Source of the DNA: Methylobacterium platani
Lineage (GTDB): Bacteria; Pseudomonadota; Alphaproteobacteria; Rhizobiales; Beijerinckiaceae
Assembly: GCF_001653715.1 (NCBI RefSeq)
Contig: NZ_LWHQ01000008.1
Location: 48,496 to 112,495 of the forward strand
Direction: 5' to 3'
DNA length: 64,000 bases
This document shows, piece by piece, positions 29,008 to 37,559 of this stretch (position 1 is its first letter; each line of letters starts with the position of its first letter). A program made the position numbers and the translations under genes. Below the pieces are notes generated by a model. The model did no database searches. It was not told the origin of the DNA and saw nothing but the letters and a program-made list of their open reading frames with translations.

Positions 29008-29736
29008 TCACCGCAGCGGCAGCAGGCGCAGCCGGGGCCGCTCGGCCGCGCGCGCCGGGCTCGGGAGCGTGTCGACGAGCCCGAGACCCTGCAGAGCCGC
29101 GAGCGCGGCCAGGATCTTGACGTGGCTGAGCTGGGTGAGATCCGCCGCGGCGTCGACATCGAGGGGCACGACCCCGTCGGGATCGCTGCCGCAGGCATTC
29201 AGCAGCAGGTAGGTCTTCAGGGCCGCGAGGTTCGGGGCCTTGCGGCAGGTCAGGCCGTGCAGGGCGGCGATGCCGGCCCCGTCCGGCCCGGCGTGCAGGA
29301 GGTGCGCCGCGCCGGCCGCGGGGCCGAGGCCGGCGAGCCGATAGGCGATCGTGCCGCCCGGCCGCTCGCCGCAGGTCGTGACGAGGCCTCGCTCGACCAG
29401 CGCCTTCTTGCCGGCGCAGATCAGCGGGTCCGAGAGCCCGGACAGGGCGGCGATCCGCTCGTAGGACAGGAGGATCGACCCCGGCTCGCCCGCGGGCGGC
29501 GCGGCGTCCTGGCTGACGACCAGGGCGAGGTAGAGCTTCAGCGCCGCGATCGAGCGGCCGAGATGGCCGGCATCGGCCCGGAAGGCGCGCAGGCCACCGT
29601 CGTGGATCCAGTCCGCCGGCAGCCGGCACGCCCGGCCCTCCCGCCGCCGCTCCTGCGCCTCGGGCGCGGCGATCGCCGGCAGGCGGAGCGGGGTGCGGGC
29701 CGGATCCCGGTTCGGGCGGAGAAGCTCCGGATGCAT
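29008..29736 (-). CDS. Hypothetical winged-helix-like protein
   Basis: Protein of about 242 residues without a family that I recognise. Residues 80-160 look like a winged-helix segment (ILLSYERIAALSGLSDPLICAGKKALVERGLVTTCGE). A second such element follows (VDAAADLTQLSHVKILAALAALQGLGLVDTLP). This two-HTH layout recalls plasmid-replication or helix-turn-helix regulator proteins. Start at 29736 is chosen over 29802 because of MHPELL and lack of sense upstream. It is divergent from the ModE-like regulator. Confidence 0.65.
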   Translation of the reverse strand: MHPELLRPNRDPARTPLRLPAIAAPEAQERRREGRACRLPADWIHDGGLRAFRADAGHLGRSIAALKLYLALVVSQDAAPPAGEPGSILLSYERIAALSGLSDPLICAGKKALVERGLVTTCGERPGGTIAYRLAGLGPAAGAAHLLHAGPDGAGIAALHGLTCRKAPNLAALKTYLLLNACGSDPDGVVPLDVDAAADLTQLSHVKILAALAALQGLGLVDTLPSPARAAERPRLRLLPLR

Positions 29737-29914
29737 CGTGCGGTCCTTGCGTCCCTCGGCGGGGTCCGCCTTGCCGGCACGCGCGATGCCGAGGCGATGC
29801 ATCGGCGGTACGATGCCGTTTCGGCGGCATCAATATGCTGTATCCTGCCGATGCGGGAGGGGGCCTTTTCGGGTAGGCCCGCTCCCGGCCGGAGGATGAC
29901 GGGATGCGCCCGCG

Positions 29915-30991
29915 ATGACCACACCCGTCCAAGAGGCTTCTGCTCAGGCGGCTCCTGCTCGAGAGGCCCCTGCCGGGGGCACGTCCGCTGCCGGGGGCGA
30001 GCCGGCGGTCGAACTCGGGCTCGGCGGGGTTCTGCGGATCGGCCGGGCGCGCATCGCCGTCGCTGACACGCTGGCGCTGCTGCGGGCGGTCGCCCGGACC
30101 CGCTCGGTCCAGGGCGCCGCCGCCGAGATCGGCCTGTCCTACCGCGCCGCCTGGGAGCGCGTCCGCGCGCTCGAGACGGAGACCGGCCACCAACTGGTGC
30201 GCAAGACCCGCGGCCACGGCACCACGCTGACCGGGACCGGCGCCGCCCTGCACGAGGCCCTGTCCGCCGCCGCGGAGGGCCTGGCCGGTCCGCTCGCCCG
30301 CGAGGAGCGGGCGCTGCAGGCCCGCCTCGCCGCCCTGCTCGATGCCCCGCGCCGCCTGACCCTGGCGGCGAGCCACGATCCCCTGCTGATGGAGGTGCTG
30401 GCGGAGTGGGGCGAGGCCGAGGTCGCGGTGATGGGCAGTCGCGACGCGGTGATCCGGTTCGTCGACGGGCGCGCCGATGCGGCCGGCTTCCATTGTGGGG
30501 CGGTCGGGCCGGCGGCGGCCGGGCCGCCCTTCTCCGACCTCGTCGCCGACCCGGCCGTCCGGATCCGGCCGCTGCTCGAGCGCGAGCAGGGCCTGCTCGT
30601 CGCCGCCGGCAACCCGCTCGGCCTCGCGACCCCGGCGGCTCTGCGCGCCACGCGGGCCCGCTTCGTCAACCGCCAGAAGGGCTCGGGCACCCGGGACTGG
30701 TTCGACCGGCTCCTCGCCGAGGCCGGGATCCGGCCCGACGAGATCGTCGGCTACGGGCTGGAGGAATTCACCCACCAGGCGGTGGCGGCGGTGATCGCCT
30801 CGGGCGCCGCCGATGCGGGGATGGGCGCCCGCGCGGCGGCGGAGCGCTTCGGCCTCGGCTTCGTCCCGGTCGGCTGGGAGGTCTATTGCCTCGCCGTCAG
30901 CGCCGCCCTGCCGGTCGACGGGCTCGACCGGGTGCAGGCGATGCTGGCGGAGCGGATCGGGACGGTGCCGGGCTACCGGCTGGCGCGGTGA
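29915..30991 (+). CDS. ModE-type HTH regulator with PBP-like ligand domain
   Basis: 358-residue regulator. A ModE/LysR-like winged helix (residues about 50-110: ALLRAVARTRSVQGAAAEIGLSYRAAWERV) is joined to a PBP-like domain of the type found with molybdopterin regulators (SHDPLLMEVL, RFVNRQKGSGTRDWFD, EEFTHQAVAAVIASGAADAG). Such proteins are annotated as molybdate- or cofactor-responsive regulators. No mod or fdh genes lie within the window, so its target is unknown. The first 30 residues are low-complexity Ala/Pro/Gly. Confidence 0.8.
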   Translation: MTTPVQEASAQAAPAREAPAGGTSAAGGEPAVELGLGGVLRIGRARIAVADTLALLRAVARTRSVQGAAAEIGLSYRAAWERVRALETETGHQLVRKTRGHGTTLTGTGAALHEALSAAAEGLAGPLAREERALQARLAALLDAPRRLTLAASHDPLLMEVLAEWGEAEVAVMGSRDAVIRFVDGRADAAGFHCGAVGPAAAGPPFSDLVADPAVRIRPLLEREQGLLVAAGNPLGLATPAALRATRARFVNRQKGSGTRDWFDRLLAEAGIRPDEIVGYGLEEFTHQAVAAVIASGAADAGMGARAAAERFGLGFVPVGWEVYCLAVSAALPVDGLDRVQAMLAERIGTVPGYRLAR

Positions 30992-31001
30992 GCCGGCGTC
31001 C

Positions 31002-31694
31002 TCACGCCGGCAGGACCACCACCTTCGTCTTGACCGGGGTCCGGTTGTAGAGGTGGATCATGTCCTGGCTCAGGAGGCCGACGCAGCCGCTGGTGATGCC
31101 CGAGCCGATCGTCTCGGGGTCGCTGCTGGCGTAGATCGTATAGAGCGTGTAGGCGCCGTTCTGGTAGAGGTGCAGGGTGCGGGCGCCGAGCGGGTTGTCG
31201 AGGCCGCCCGGCATGCCGCGGGCGTACTTGGCGGCTTCGGGCTGGCGCTTGATCATCTCCCGCGGCGGCGTCCAGGTCGCCCACTCGCTCTTGCGCCCGA
31301 CATAGGCGTCGCCGCTCCAGCGGAACCCGTCGCGGCCGACATTCGCGCCGTAGCGGGTCGCGAGCCCGCCCTCCTCGATCCGGTAGACGTAGTACTGGCC
31401 CGGATCGACGACGATCGTGCCGGGCGCTTCGCGGGTGTCGTAGCGGACCGTGCGCCGGTAGTATTTCGGGTCGACCTTGCTCATGTCGACCGCCGGGATC
31501 GGGAACCTCTCGGTCGGCACCGGCCCGTAGAGCGCCGAGACCTCGGCGAGGCTCAGGCCGTCGGAGGTCGCGCAGCCGGCAAGGCCGAGCGCGCCGAGGC
31601 TCGCGGCGGAGCCCAGCAGGAAGGACCGGCGGTGGAGGCGCTCGACCCGTTGCGTCGGCGACACGGCCTCGGCGATTGCGTTCTCGACGATCAT
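31002..31694 (-). CDS. L,D-transpeptidase-family (YkuD) lipoprotein with altered active-site motif
   Basis: 230-residue YkuD-fold protein. The N-terminus carries RRSFLLGSAASLGALGLAGCAT, which looks like both a Tat-type and a lipobox signal. The catalytic Cys is kept in ITSGCVGLL, but the usual HGT and GCxR motif residues are changed: the His position reads Tyr (TIYASSDP) and the Arg after GC reads Gly. Canonical enzymes crosslink meso-diaminopimelate residues or attach lipoproteins. This one may be inactive or have a different role. A second, canonical paralogue is at 37,560. Confidence 0.85.
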   Translation of the reverse strand: MIVENAIAEAVSPTQRVERLHRRSFLLGSAASLGALGLAGCATSDGLSLAEVSALYGPVPTERFPIPAVDMSKVDPKYYRRTVRYDTREAPGTIVVDPGQYYVYRIEEGGLATRYGANVGRDGFRWSGDAYVGRKSEWATWTPPREMIKRQPEAAKYARGMPGGLDNPLGARTLHLYQNGAYTLYTIYASSDPETIGSGITSGCVGLLSQDMIHLYNRTPVKTKVVVLPA

Positions 31695-31890
31695 GGTTCC
31701 GGACCTGCCCTGTCGTGCCGTTCGACGTGAGGGATCACCAGCATCCGCGCACCGAACGTCCGTGCGATGCGGACCCTGCCGCCATACGGCCCAGCTGGCA
31801 AGCGCGAGCTGTCGCCGCGCGCCCTACGCATCACCACATCGTGGCGGCGTCGCGACGAAGATCGACGACCGGTGAGGCAGGAGAGTGACG

Positions 31891-32394
31891 ATGCCGTTCG
31901 GACATCCGGACCCCGATCCCGTCGGCCCCGGCCAGGAGAGCGTCTGGGACTATCCGCGCCCGCCGCGCCTGGAACCGGTGCCGGAGCGCCTGCGCGTCGT
32001 CTTCGACGGCGCCACGATCGCCGACACGGTGCGGGGGTGGCGGGTCCTGGAGACGTCGCACCCGCCGACCTACTACCTGCACCCGGACGACATCCGGCCC
32101 GGCGCGGTCGTGCCGGCCGGCGGCGGCTCGGTCTGCGAGTGGAAGGGCCGCGCGGTCTATCTCGACGTCGTCGGGCCGCGGCTGCGGGCCGCGCGGGCGG
32201 CCTGGGCCTATCCGCGGCCGGACGCGGCCTTCGCGGCGCTCGCCGGCCACGTCGCGTTCTATGCCGGGCCGATGGAGGCCTGCTTCGTCGGCGAGGAGCG
32301 CGTCGTCCCCCAGCCGGGCGGCTTCTACGGCGGCTGGATCACCGGCCGCGTCGTCGGCCCGTTCAAGGGCGAGCCCGGCACGATGGGCTGGTGA
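31891..32394 (+). CDS. DUF427 domain protein
   Basis: 167-residue protein of the DUF427 family: LRVVFDGATIADTVRGWRVLETSHPPTYYLHPDDI, SVCEWKGRAVYLDV, AAWAYPRPDAAFAALAGHVAFYAG, and C-terminal GGWIT. The family is widespread and its function unknown. ATG at 31891 with GGAG about ten bases upstream is preferred to GTG at 31885. It is convergent with the Crp/Fnr gene. Confidence 0.9.
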   Translation: MPFGHPDPDPVGPGQESVWDYPRPPRLEPVPERLRVVFDGATIADTVRGWRVLETSHPPTYYLHPDDIRPGAVVPAGGGSVCEWKGRAVYLDVVGPRLRAARAAWAYPRPDAAFAALAGHVAFYAGPMEACFVGEERVVPQPGGFYGGWITGRVVGPFKGEPGTMGW

Positions 32395-32403
32395 CGGGGC
32401 GCC

Positions 32404-33171
32404 TCACGCCGGGACGGCGGAGCCGGCCATCGCGGCCGGCGGCGGATCGGCGTCGGCCTCCAGGCGGGAACGGCACAGATAGGTGCTGTCGAAATGCGCG
32501 ACGGCCCGCAGGGCGGCGAAATCGGGGATGACGAGTTGCTGGCGCTTCAGCGAGATCAGCCCCGCGGCGCGCAGCTCCTGCAGGGTCCGGTTCACGTGGA
32601 CGGTCGAGAGCCCGACCGTCTCGCCGATATCCTCCTGCGTGAGCGGCAGGTTGCAGCCGTCGGCCGTCGTCAGCCCGACCGCGCGCAGGCGGGTGACGAT
32701 CTCGCAGAACAGGTGCGCGATCCGCTCCCGGGCCGTGCGCAGGCCGACATTGGCCGTCCATTCGCGCTGGATGGCGAAGGAGGCGAGCAGGTCGAGCCAG
32801 AAGGCGCGGGTGATGCGCGGGGACTTGTCCATCGCCGACAGCAGCGCGTGGGCGGGGATCTGCGCGACGCGGACCGGGGTCAGGGTCGCGACCGAGTAGT
32901 TGACGATGCTCGGGAAGACCGGCGGCGTGCCGCACAGGTCGCCGGGGATCAGGTAGGCGACGATCTGGCGGCGCCCGTCCTCGATCTGCTTGTAGCAGCA
33001 GGCCCATCCGTCCAGGATCACGCCGACCTGCCGGAGCGCGGCGCCCTCGTCGATCAGGTCGTGGTCGGATGCGACCCAGGCCACGTCGCAGACCAGCCGC
33101 TGCAGCATCTCCTTGTCGTCCGCGGAGAGGCCGGCGTATCGATCGAGCTTGCGGATGAGGTGGTGGGGCAT
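32404..33171 (-). CDS. Crp/Fnr-family transcriptional regulator
   Basis: 255-residue regulator with a cNMP-binding-type beta-roll (LIDEGAALRQVGVILDGWACCYKQIEDGRRQIVAYLIPGDLCG) and a C-terminal winged helix (LTQEDIGETVGLSTVHVNRTLQELRAAGLI). The N-terminal cysteine cluster of oxygen-sensing FNR is absent. The recognition helix lacks the E..SR of classic FNR. The start at 33171 is the natural N-terminus of this subgroup (MPHHLIRKLDRYAGLS). A perfect FNR/FixK-type box lies 52 bases upstream, so it may be controlled by an Fnr/FixK protein or itself. Confidence 0.88.
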   Translation of the reverse strand: MPHHLIRKLDRYAGLSADDKEMLQRLVCDVAWVASDHDLIDEGAALRQVGVILDGWACCYKQIEDGRRQIVAYLIPGDLCGTPPVFPSIVNYSVATLTPVRVAQIPAHALLSAMDKSPRITRAFWLDLLASFAIQREWTANVGLRTARERIAHLFCEIVTRLRAVGLTTADGCNLPLTQEDIGETVGLSTVHVNRTLQELRAAGLISLKRQQLVIPDFAALRAVAHFDSTYLCRSRLEADADPPPAAMAGSAVPA

Positions 33172-33222
33172 GCCCGAGCTCACGTTGCGCCGAGAGAATG
33201 CGTTTCCCAATCGATCTCCGCA

Positions 33223-33236
33223 TTGATCTGCATCAA
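33223..33236 (-). promoter_or_regulatory. Perfect FNR/FixK-type box
   Basis: TTGATCTGCATCAA equals the consensus TTGAT-N4-ATCAA exactly. It lies 52 bases upstream of the Crp/Fnr-family start codon, a fitting position for control by FixK/FnrN-type regulators or autoregulation. Confidence 0.65.
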
Positions 33237-33378
33237 TACCGCAACCCGGCATATCCCGCCAAGCGATCGGACTGGCTGATCGGGTTAGGTGAGGTGGCGC
33301 ACAGCAGAGGATGCGCGGCCGCCGCCGAAGCATCCCCGCCGGACTGATCTGGAGTGATACGCGCATCGACGACGCAAT

Positions 33379-33404
33379 TGCAGGTAGCGTGTGCAGGTAG
33401 CGTG
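33379..33404. repeat. 13-bp direct tandem repeat
   Basis: TGCAGGTAGCGTG occurs twice in immediate succession. Possible slippage product or tandem protein site. Confidence 0.6.
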
Positions 33405-33707
33405 TTCGACCGGCACTATGCTGCTCAGGTCGGACAGCGGCTCTGCCGGCTCGCGAAAACCGATCGGTAGTTCGTCGCCGCCGAACCGGATCCGCGGAGA
33501 TCCCGGCCAGTGCCGTCCCCTCCGCCGGAACGCGGATGCGACAGGACGCCGCGAACCACCTGGGTCCTTTTCTCCCGCGTCGCACACGGACACCCTGCGG
33601 CTCAATCGCTCAGTGGTTGCGCATCCTCGCGTTCCATATCAACACCTGCAACCAAGTCGATTGGGTAAAACGTACCAGTACGCGGCGGGGGATCCGGGGG
33701 GGACGGC

Positions 33708-34304
33708 ATGCGATCAACTGTGCTGCAAGTGGCGCCCAGCTTCGTCCTGGGGGCGCTCGCCGCCTCGCAAGTGAGCACGTGGGAGACCGACGTCGCCAGG
33801 GGCGTGACGGCGACCGACGCCGCGACGGCAGCCCTGTTCGGCCTCGATGCCCGCGCGGCCGGACGGGGCCTGCCTCTGGCGCAGTTCGTCGACGCGATCC
33901 ACCCGGACGACCGGGAGATGGTCCGCGACCGGCTCGCCGGAATGAGCGAGCAGGGCGGCCTGTTCGTGGTCGAGTACCGCACCTGCCCGAGGCCGGGAAC
34001 GACCCGATGGATCCTGGCGCGCGGGCGCTACGAGCGCGATCCCCTCACGGGCGACATGATGGGGCGCGGCATCGTCATCGACATCACGGACAGCAAGCGT
34101 GACGGACACGCCGAGGACCGGGCCTTCTTCCTGATCGAGGAGGATCCGATCGACGGGTCGCTGCTCGACCGGGCCGCGGCCCAGGCCATCGCGACCCGCG
34201 AGGCGATCGACCGGCTCGACCCGGGAGACAGGAGCGAGCTGCGCCAGGTCGTCGACCTGCTGCTCGTGAGCTTCGGGCGGGCGCTCGCCCGGCGGCTCGG
34301 CTAG
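33708..34304 (+). CDS. PAS-domain signalling protein
   Basis: 198-residue soluble protein made of one PAS fold (residues about 20-135: STWETDVARGVTATDAATAALFGLDARAAGRGLPLAQFVDAIHPDDRE ... GRGIVIDITD) and a C-terminal helical segment (VVDLLLVSFGRALARRLG). There is no kinase, cyclase or HTH output domain. It is a close structural match to the convergent PAS gene at 34,384, with which it forms a paralogue pair. It may be a sensor partner or heterodimer subunit. Confidence 0.8.
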   Translation: MRSTVLQVAPSFVLGALAASQVSTWETDVARGVTATDAATAALFGLDARAAGRGLPLAQFVDAIHPDDREMVRDRLAGMSEQGGLFVVEYRTCPRPGTTRWILARGRYERDPLTGDMMGRGIVIDITDSKRDGHAEDRAFFLIEEDPIDGSLLDRAAAQAIATREAIDRLDPGDRSELRQVVDLLLVSFGRALARRLG

Positions 34305-34383
34305 AGCCGCGTCCGAGGACGCGCGGGCCGCGTCGTCGCGGACGCAGCGGCGCCGTCGGAGAGCCGGAGGGCGCCCCGGCCGC

Positions 34384-34983
34384 TCAGCTCAGGCGCCCGC
34401 GCCGCGTGTCCCTGACCAGCGCCGCCAGTTCGTGCCCGAGTTCCATCAGCAGCATGTCGGCGAGCTTGAGCAGGAACGGCCGCCTCGCCGTCGCCAGGGT
34501 CGCCCGGAGCGCCAGGCACTGGTCGGCCGCGCGTTCGAGCACGTGGCCGTCCGGGTCCACCGGCGCGGCCGCGATGCCCGCCGCGTCCCGGCGGTCCGTG
34601 ACGTCGAGGACGAGGCCCTGGCCGCGCCGCGGCCGTCCCTCCGCATCGTGGGAGAAGCGGCCCCGCACGATCACGCGGCGCACGTCGCCCTCGGGCGGGC
34701 CGGTACGGCACTCCGTCTCGACGAAGCCCAGGGCCGCGGCGCTCCGGCGCAGGAGAGCCGACACCCACGGCCGATCCTCCGGATGGAGGCCGGCCTCGCA
34801 AGCCTCGATCGGCACCCCCGCACCGGCCGTGGCGAGGTCGAGCCCGAACAGGCGGGCCGCGACCTCGTCGACGTAGAGGCGGTTCTCCGCCACATCCCAA
34901 TGCCAGCTTCCGACATGATCAGGGAGCCCGGTTCCATCGGGAAGCGACGGCGCCCCGGGAGGCGGGGTTTCGATGACGCGCAT
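34384..34983 (-). CDS. PAS-domain signalling protein, paralogue of the neighbour
   Basis: 199-residue protein with one PAS fold (SWHWDVAENRLYVDEVAARLFGLDLATAGAGVPIEACEAGLHPEDRP ... GQGLVLDVTDRRD) and a C-terminal helix (KLADMLLMELGHELAALV). Order, spacing and length match the convergent gene at 33,708, so the two arose by inverted duplication or were kept as a pair. No output domain is present. AT-rich promoter-like DNA lies upstream. Confidence 0.8.
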   Translation of the reverse strand: MRVIETPPPGAPSLPDGTGLPDHVGSWHWDVAENRLYVDEVAARLFGLDLATAGAGVPIEACEAGLHPEDRPWVSALLRRSAAALGFVETECRTGPPEGDVRRVIVRGRFSHDAEGRPRRGQGLVLDVTDRRDAAGIAAAPVDPDGHVLERAADQCLALRATLATARRPFLLKLADMLLMELGHELAALVRDTRRGRLS

Positions 34984-35304
34984 GCCGACCCCGCTGTCGC
35001 AGAGGACTAATCAGAGGTTGTGATTCCGGACGATATTAAGCTCTTGCAAAGATATCAAATGATACAATCAGGACCGTGATTTTGCCAGCACCCAAAATAT
35101 TTGCAGGCGATTGAACTCCTCGTCAAGACTGCGAAAGCACCCGGCCTTTCGTCAACGGCATTGCTTCCCGCCTCGACCCGCCCCCCGTCGCGGCTCCGCC
35201 CCCGGATCGACTCAAGGTTGCAAGACCCTCGTATCGCGACCGGCGCTGCGAACCGCCGGCGGCGGGCGCCGTGCGCGCGTGAGCGGGACGTCCGTCGCGG
35301 CCGG
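34984..35304. other. 321-base AT-rich intergenic region
   Basis: No gene is seen. About 35,010-35,110 is clearly AT-rich against the local background and includes GATATC and ATATT stretches. It is the likely promoter region of the minus-strand PAS gene. The remainder is GC-rich and featureless, ending at the DUF2254 stop. Confidence 0.5.
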
Positions 35305-36717
35305 TCACGACGGGTCGGCGACGCCGTCCCGGCTCTCCCGCACGACATGGGCCAGGATCTCCGAGAGGTGGTCGGCCGACCGGTCGCGCCCGGCACGGCG
35401 GAACGCCGCGACGAGGAGGCCCGTATCCTCGCGCAGCATCCGGGTCGGCAGGTGGCTCGCGAGCGACGGCGCCACGGTGGCGACCAGGCGCGCGATGCCG
35501 TCCTGCTGGCGGTCGGGCAGCACCGGCAGGCTGAGCGCCAGGGCGCGCAGGATCAGCGCCAGGCTCTGGTGCTGGCGCGATTCCGCCGCCGCGACGATCA
35601 GGCTCTCGATCGCGTCGAGCACCTGGTCGGGCAGCCTGTCGCGGTAGACGATCCGCGAGGTCGCGGCGCGGGGGGCCGGCGCCGCCCATGCGTGCAGCAG
35701 CCGCTGCAGGGCGTGCACGGCGATCGCCCCGACGGCGGGATCCGAGCGCGCGGTCGAGATCGCCGTCCAGCCGATCGTCGCGATGTGGTCGAGGCCGACG
35801 GCCGGATCGTGCGCCACGTCGCGCTGCTCCTCGATCGCCAGGCAGGCGCGGATCGCCGCGACGAGGGCGGGATCGGCGGGCGGCCCGGTCAGCACCGCGA
35901 CCGCGCTCCCCGGCGGCACGAAGCGCCCGACCGGGACCGGCAGCGCCAGGGTCCGGCCCGGATGGGAATCGAGCGCGCGGGCCAGCCCTCCGGCATCGAT
36001 CCGGGCCAAATAGCCGCCGGTCGCGGCGGGGATCGGGACGCCGTCCGGGCCGGCGCCGACGGGCTCGGCGCTCGCCGCCAGCAGGGGGAGCTGGCAGGCC
36101 CGGGCCGCCAGGGCCGCCTCCCGGATCGTCGCGATGGCGGTGGCGGGCCGGGTCTGGTCGATCGTGGTGTAGATCAGCACCACCAGGGCGACGAGCGACA
36201 CCGCACCGAGCAGGGTCGAGCTCATCACGCCGAAGACCGGCGCGGTCGTGTGGGTGGTCTGGACCAGGGTGATGAGGACGAACAGCGAGACGCCGACGAA
36301 GAAGCCGAACCAGGCGCTGTTGGCGCGCCGGCGCAGGTAGTGGTCGACGATCTGCGAGTTGAGGGTGGCGGCGCCCTGCTGCACCGCCAGCAGCAGGATC
36401 GAGAAGGTGATCGACGTCACGCTGATCAGGCTGCCGGCGATGGTCGACAGCATGCTGATCGCCGACTGGGTGTCGCCGACATACTGGCTGAGGAAGAGCC
36501 GCAGCGGGCTCCAGGCGCTGCGCGGCCCGGCGTCGTTGTCCAGCCGGTCGATCGCGCCGGCAAGGACCACGAAGGCGGCGACGATCAGGACGGGAAGCCC
36601 GAGGAATTCCGAGAACGAGCGCCGCAGGCCGGACGCCAGCCGCCGCACGCCCGACACCCGGCGCTGCGGCCCCGGGACCGGGTGCAGGATCATGCGGGCG
36701 CCCGCCCGCTCGCGCAT
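35305..36717 (-). CDS. DUF2254 integral membrane protein
   Basis: 470-residue member of the DUF2254 family. The N-terminal half has four hydrophobic segments (LPVLIVAAFVVLAGAI, SAISMLSTIAGSLISVTSITFSILLLAVQQ, AWFGFFVGVSLFVLITLV, LLGAVSLVALVVLIYTT). The C-terminal half is a soluble domain with several short conserved stretches (GGYLARIDAGGL). The signature SPLRLFLSQYVGDTQSA before TM2 is typical. Function is unknown. Start is ATG 36717 or 36693. Confidence 0.87.
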   Translation of the reverse strand: MRERAGARMILHPVPGPQRRVSGVRRLASGLRRSFSEFLGLPVLIVAAFVVLAGAIDRLDNDAGPRSAWSPLRLFLSQYVGDTQSAISMLSTIAGSLISVTSITFSILLLAVQQGAATLNSQIVDHYLRRRANSAWFGFFVGVSLFVLITLVQTTHTTAPVFGVMSSTLLGAVSLVALVVLIYTTIDQTRPATAIATIREAALAARACQLPLLAASAEPVGAGPDGVPIPAATGGYLARIDAGGLARALDSHPGRTLALPVPVGRFVPPGSAVAVLTGPPADPALVAAIRACLAIEEQRDVAHDPAVGLDHIATIGWTAISTARSDPAVGAIAVHALQRLLHAWAAPAPRAATSRIVYRDRLPDQVLDAIESLIVAAAESRQHQSLALILRALALSLPVLPDRQQDGIARLVATVAPSLASHLPTRMLREDTGLLVAAFRRAGRDRSADHLSEILAHVVRESRDGVADPS

Positions 36718-36954
36718 CGTGTCACCGCCCGCAAGCCCCCGCTCATCCCGTCGCGGTCCATCTGGGGCATTTCCCTGCGGCATCAATCCGGGATGGGGCC
36801 GGAGCGCGGCATTCCCGCTCGGGTCTCGTGCCCGAAGCCGCGGACGCAGCGGCGATCGAGCCTGGCCGGGGCGATTGCGGGATGCCGGCCGGCGCCTTAG
36901 GCCCTTGAGCCTAGAACCTCCGATCGATTCCCTCTGGCCGCCGACGACTAATTT

Positions 36955-36969
36955 GAGCAATAATTGCTC
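36955..36969. promoter_or_regulatory. Palindrome upstream of the PilZ gene
   Basis: GAGCAATAATTGCTC is a perfect 7-base inverted repeat around one base, 24 bases before the PilZ ATG and inside an AT-rich patch. It could be an operator or the core of a promoter. Confidence 0.4.
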
Positions 36970-36993
36970 TCCGTCGAGGTCCGAGGCCCGAGT

Positions 36994-37248
36994 ATGAATT
37001 TGTTTTCCGCACAACCGGGCGGACCTGCAGGATCTCGCGGGGAAATCATCTTCGATGCGCCGTCGCCGGCGGTGGAATGTCTGATAGTGAACATGACGGC
37101 GGCCGGTGCCACGCTCGCCGTTCCGGCCGGCACCGCGATGCCCGACATGCTCACCCTCGCCGTTTCGGGCGAGTTCGTGATGCGCCGCTGCCGGGTGACG
37201 TGGTGCCGGCGCGGCCGCGTCGGCGTGGTCTTCGCGTTGCCGGTCTAG
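36994..37248 (+). CDS. Single-domain PilZ protein
   Basis: 84-residue PilZ-like protein: FDAPSPAVECLIVNMTAAGATLAVPAGTAMPDMLTLAVSGEFVMRRCRVTWCRRGRVGVVF. The D/N-x-S-x-x-G part reads NMTAAGA, and the usual upstream RxxxR is not visible, so c-di-GMP binding is uncertain. ATG at 36994 follows an AT-rich leader with a palindrome. Confidence 0.75.
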   Translation: MNLFSAQPGGPAGSRGEIIFDAPSPAVECLIVNMTAAGATLAVPAGTAMPDMLTLAVSGEFVMRRCRVTWCRRGRVGVVFALPV

Positions 37249-37559
37249 AACGACGCGCGACCCGGACCGCCGCGATGCGCCGCAGCGACCTCCGCAGCGT
37301 CGCCGGGGTGCCGTCGGCGAGGATCGGGCTTCACGGCGGCATCACCATCGTGCCGACCGGGACCTCGACCGGCCGGCGGGGATGCGATGCGTCGGGGACG
37401 CCGTCGTTCTCGCGGGCCGGCGGATGGAACGAGGCGCCGTACGGCTTCCGGCCGATCCGTTCGGACGCCGCATGACCAGCCCGCCCGGTGAAGCCGCAGG
37501 CGTCACACGCCCGGGCGAAGCCGCCCTCCGCGTCGCGAAGCGATCGACCGCAAAGCGTG
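37249..37559 (-). other. 311-base intergenic region with a startless coding-like frame
   Basis: No ordinary gene fits. On the minus strand an open frame of about 75 codons runs from the end of the L,D-transpeptidase gene to a TGA at 37,331. It has high G/C third positions and ends PVEVPVGTMVMPP, but no ATG, GTG or TTG is in frame except two ATGs near its end. It may be a gene remnant. Confidence 0.35.

Larger units (their letters stand above)
33172..33707. other. 536-base intergenic region between Crp/Fnr and PAS genes
   Basis: No convincing gene. It holds the FNR-like box (33,223-33,236) on the Crp/Fnr side, a 13-bp tandem repeat at 33,379-33,404, and a moderately AT-rich stretch before the PAS gene (TTGGGTAAAACGTACCAGTACG) that may contain its promoter. 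Confidence 0.6.

Noticed and set aside
36994..37475. Extension of the PilZ gene region into a longer plus-strand frame (37,077-37,475)
   Set aside because: The longer frame is out of phase with the PilZ domain and has no domain; the 84-residue PilZ frame accounts for the first part.
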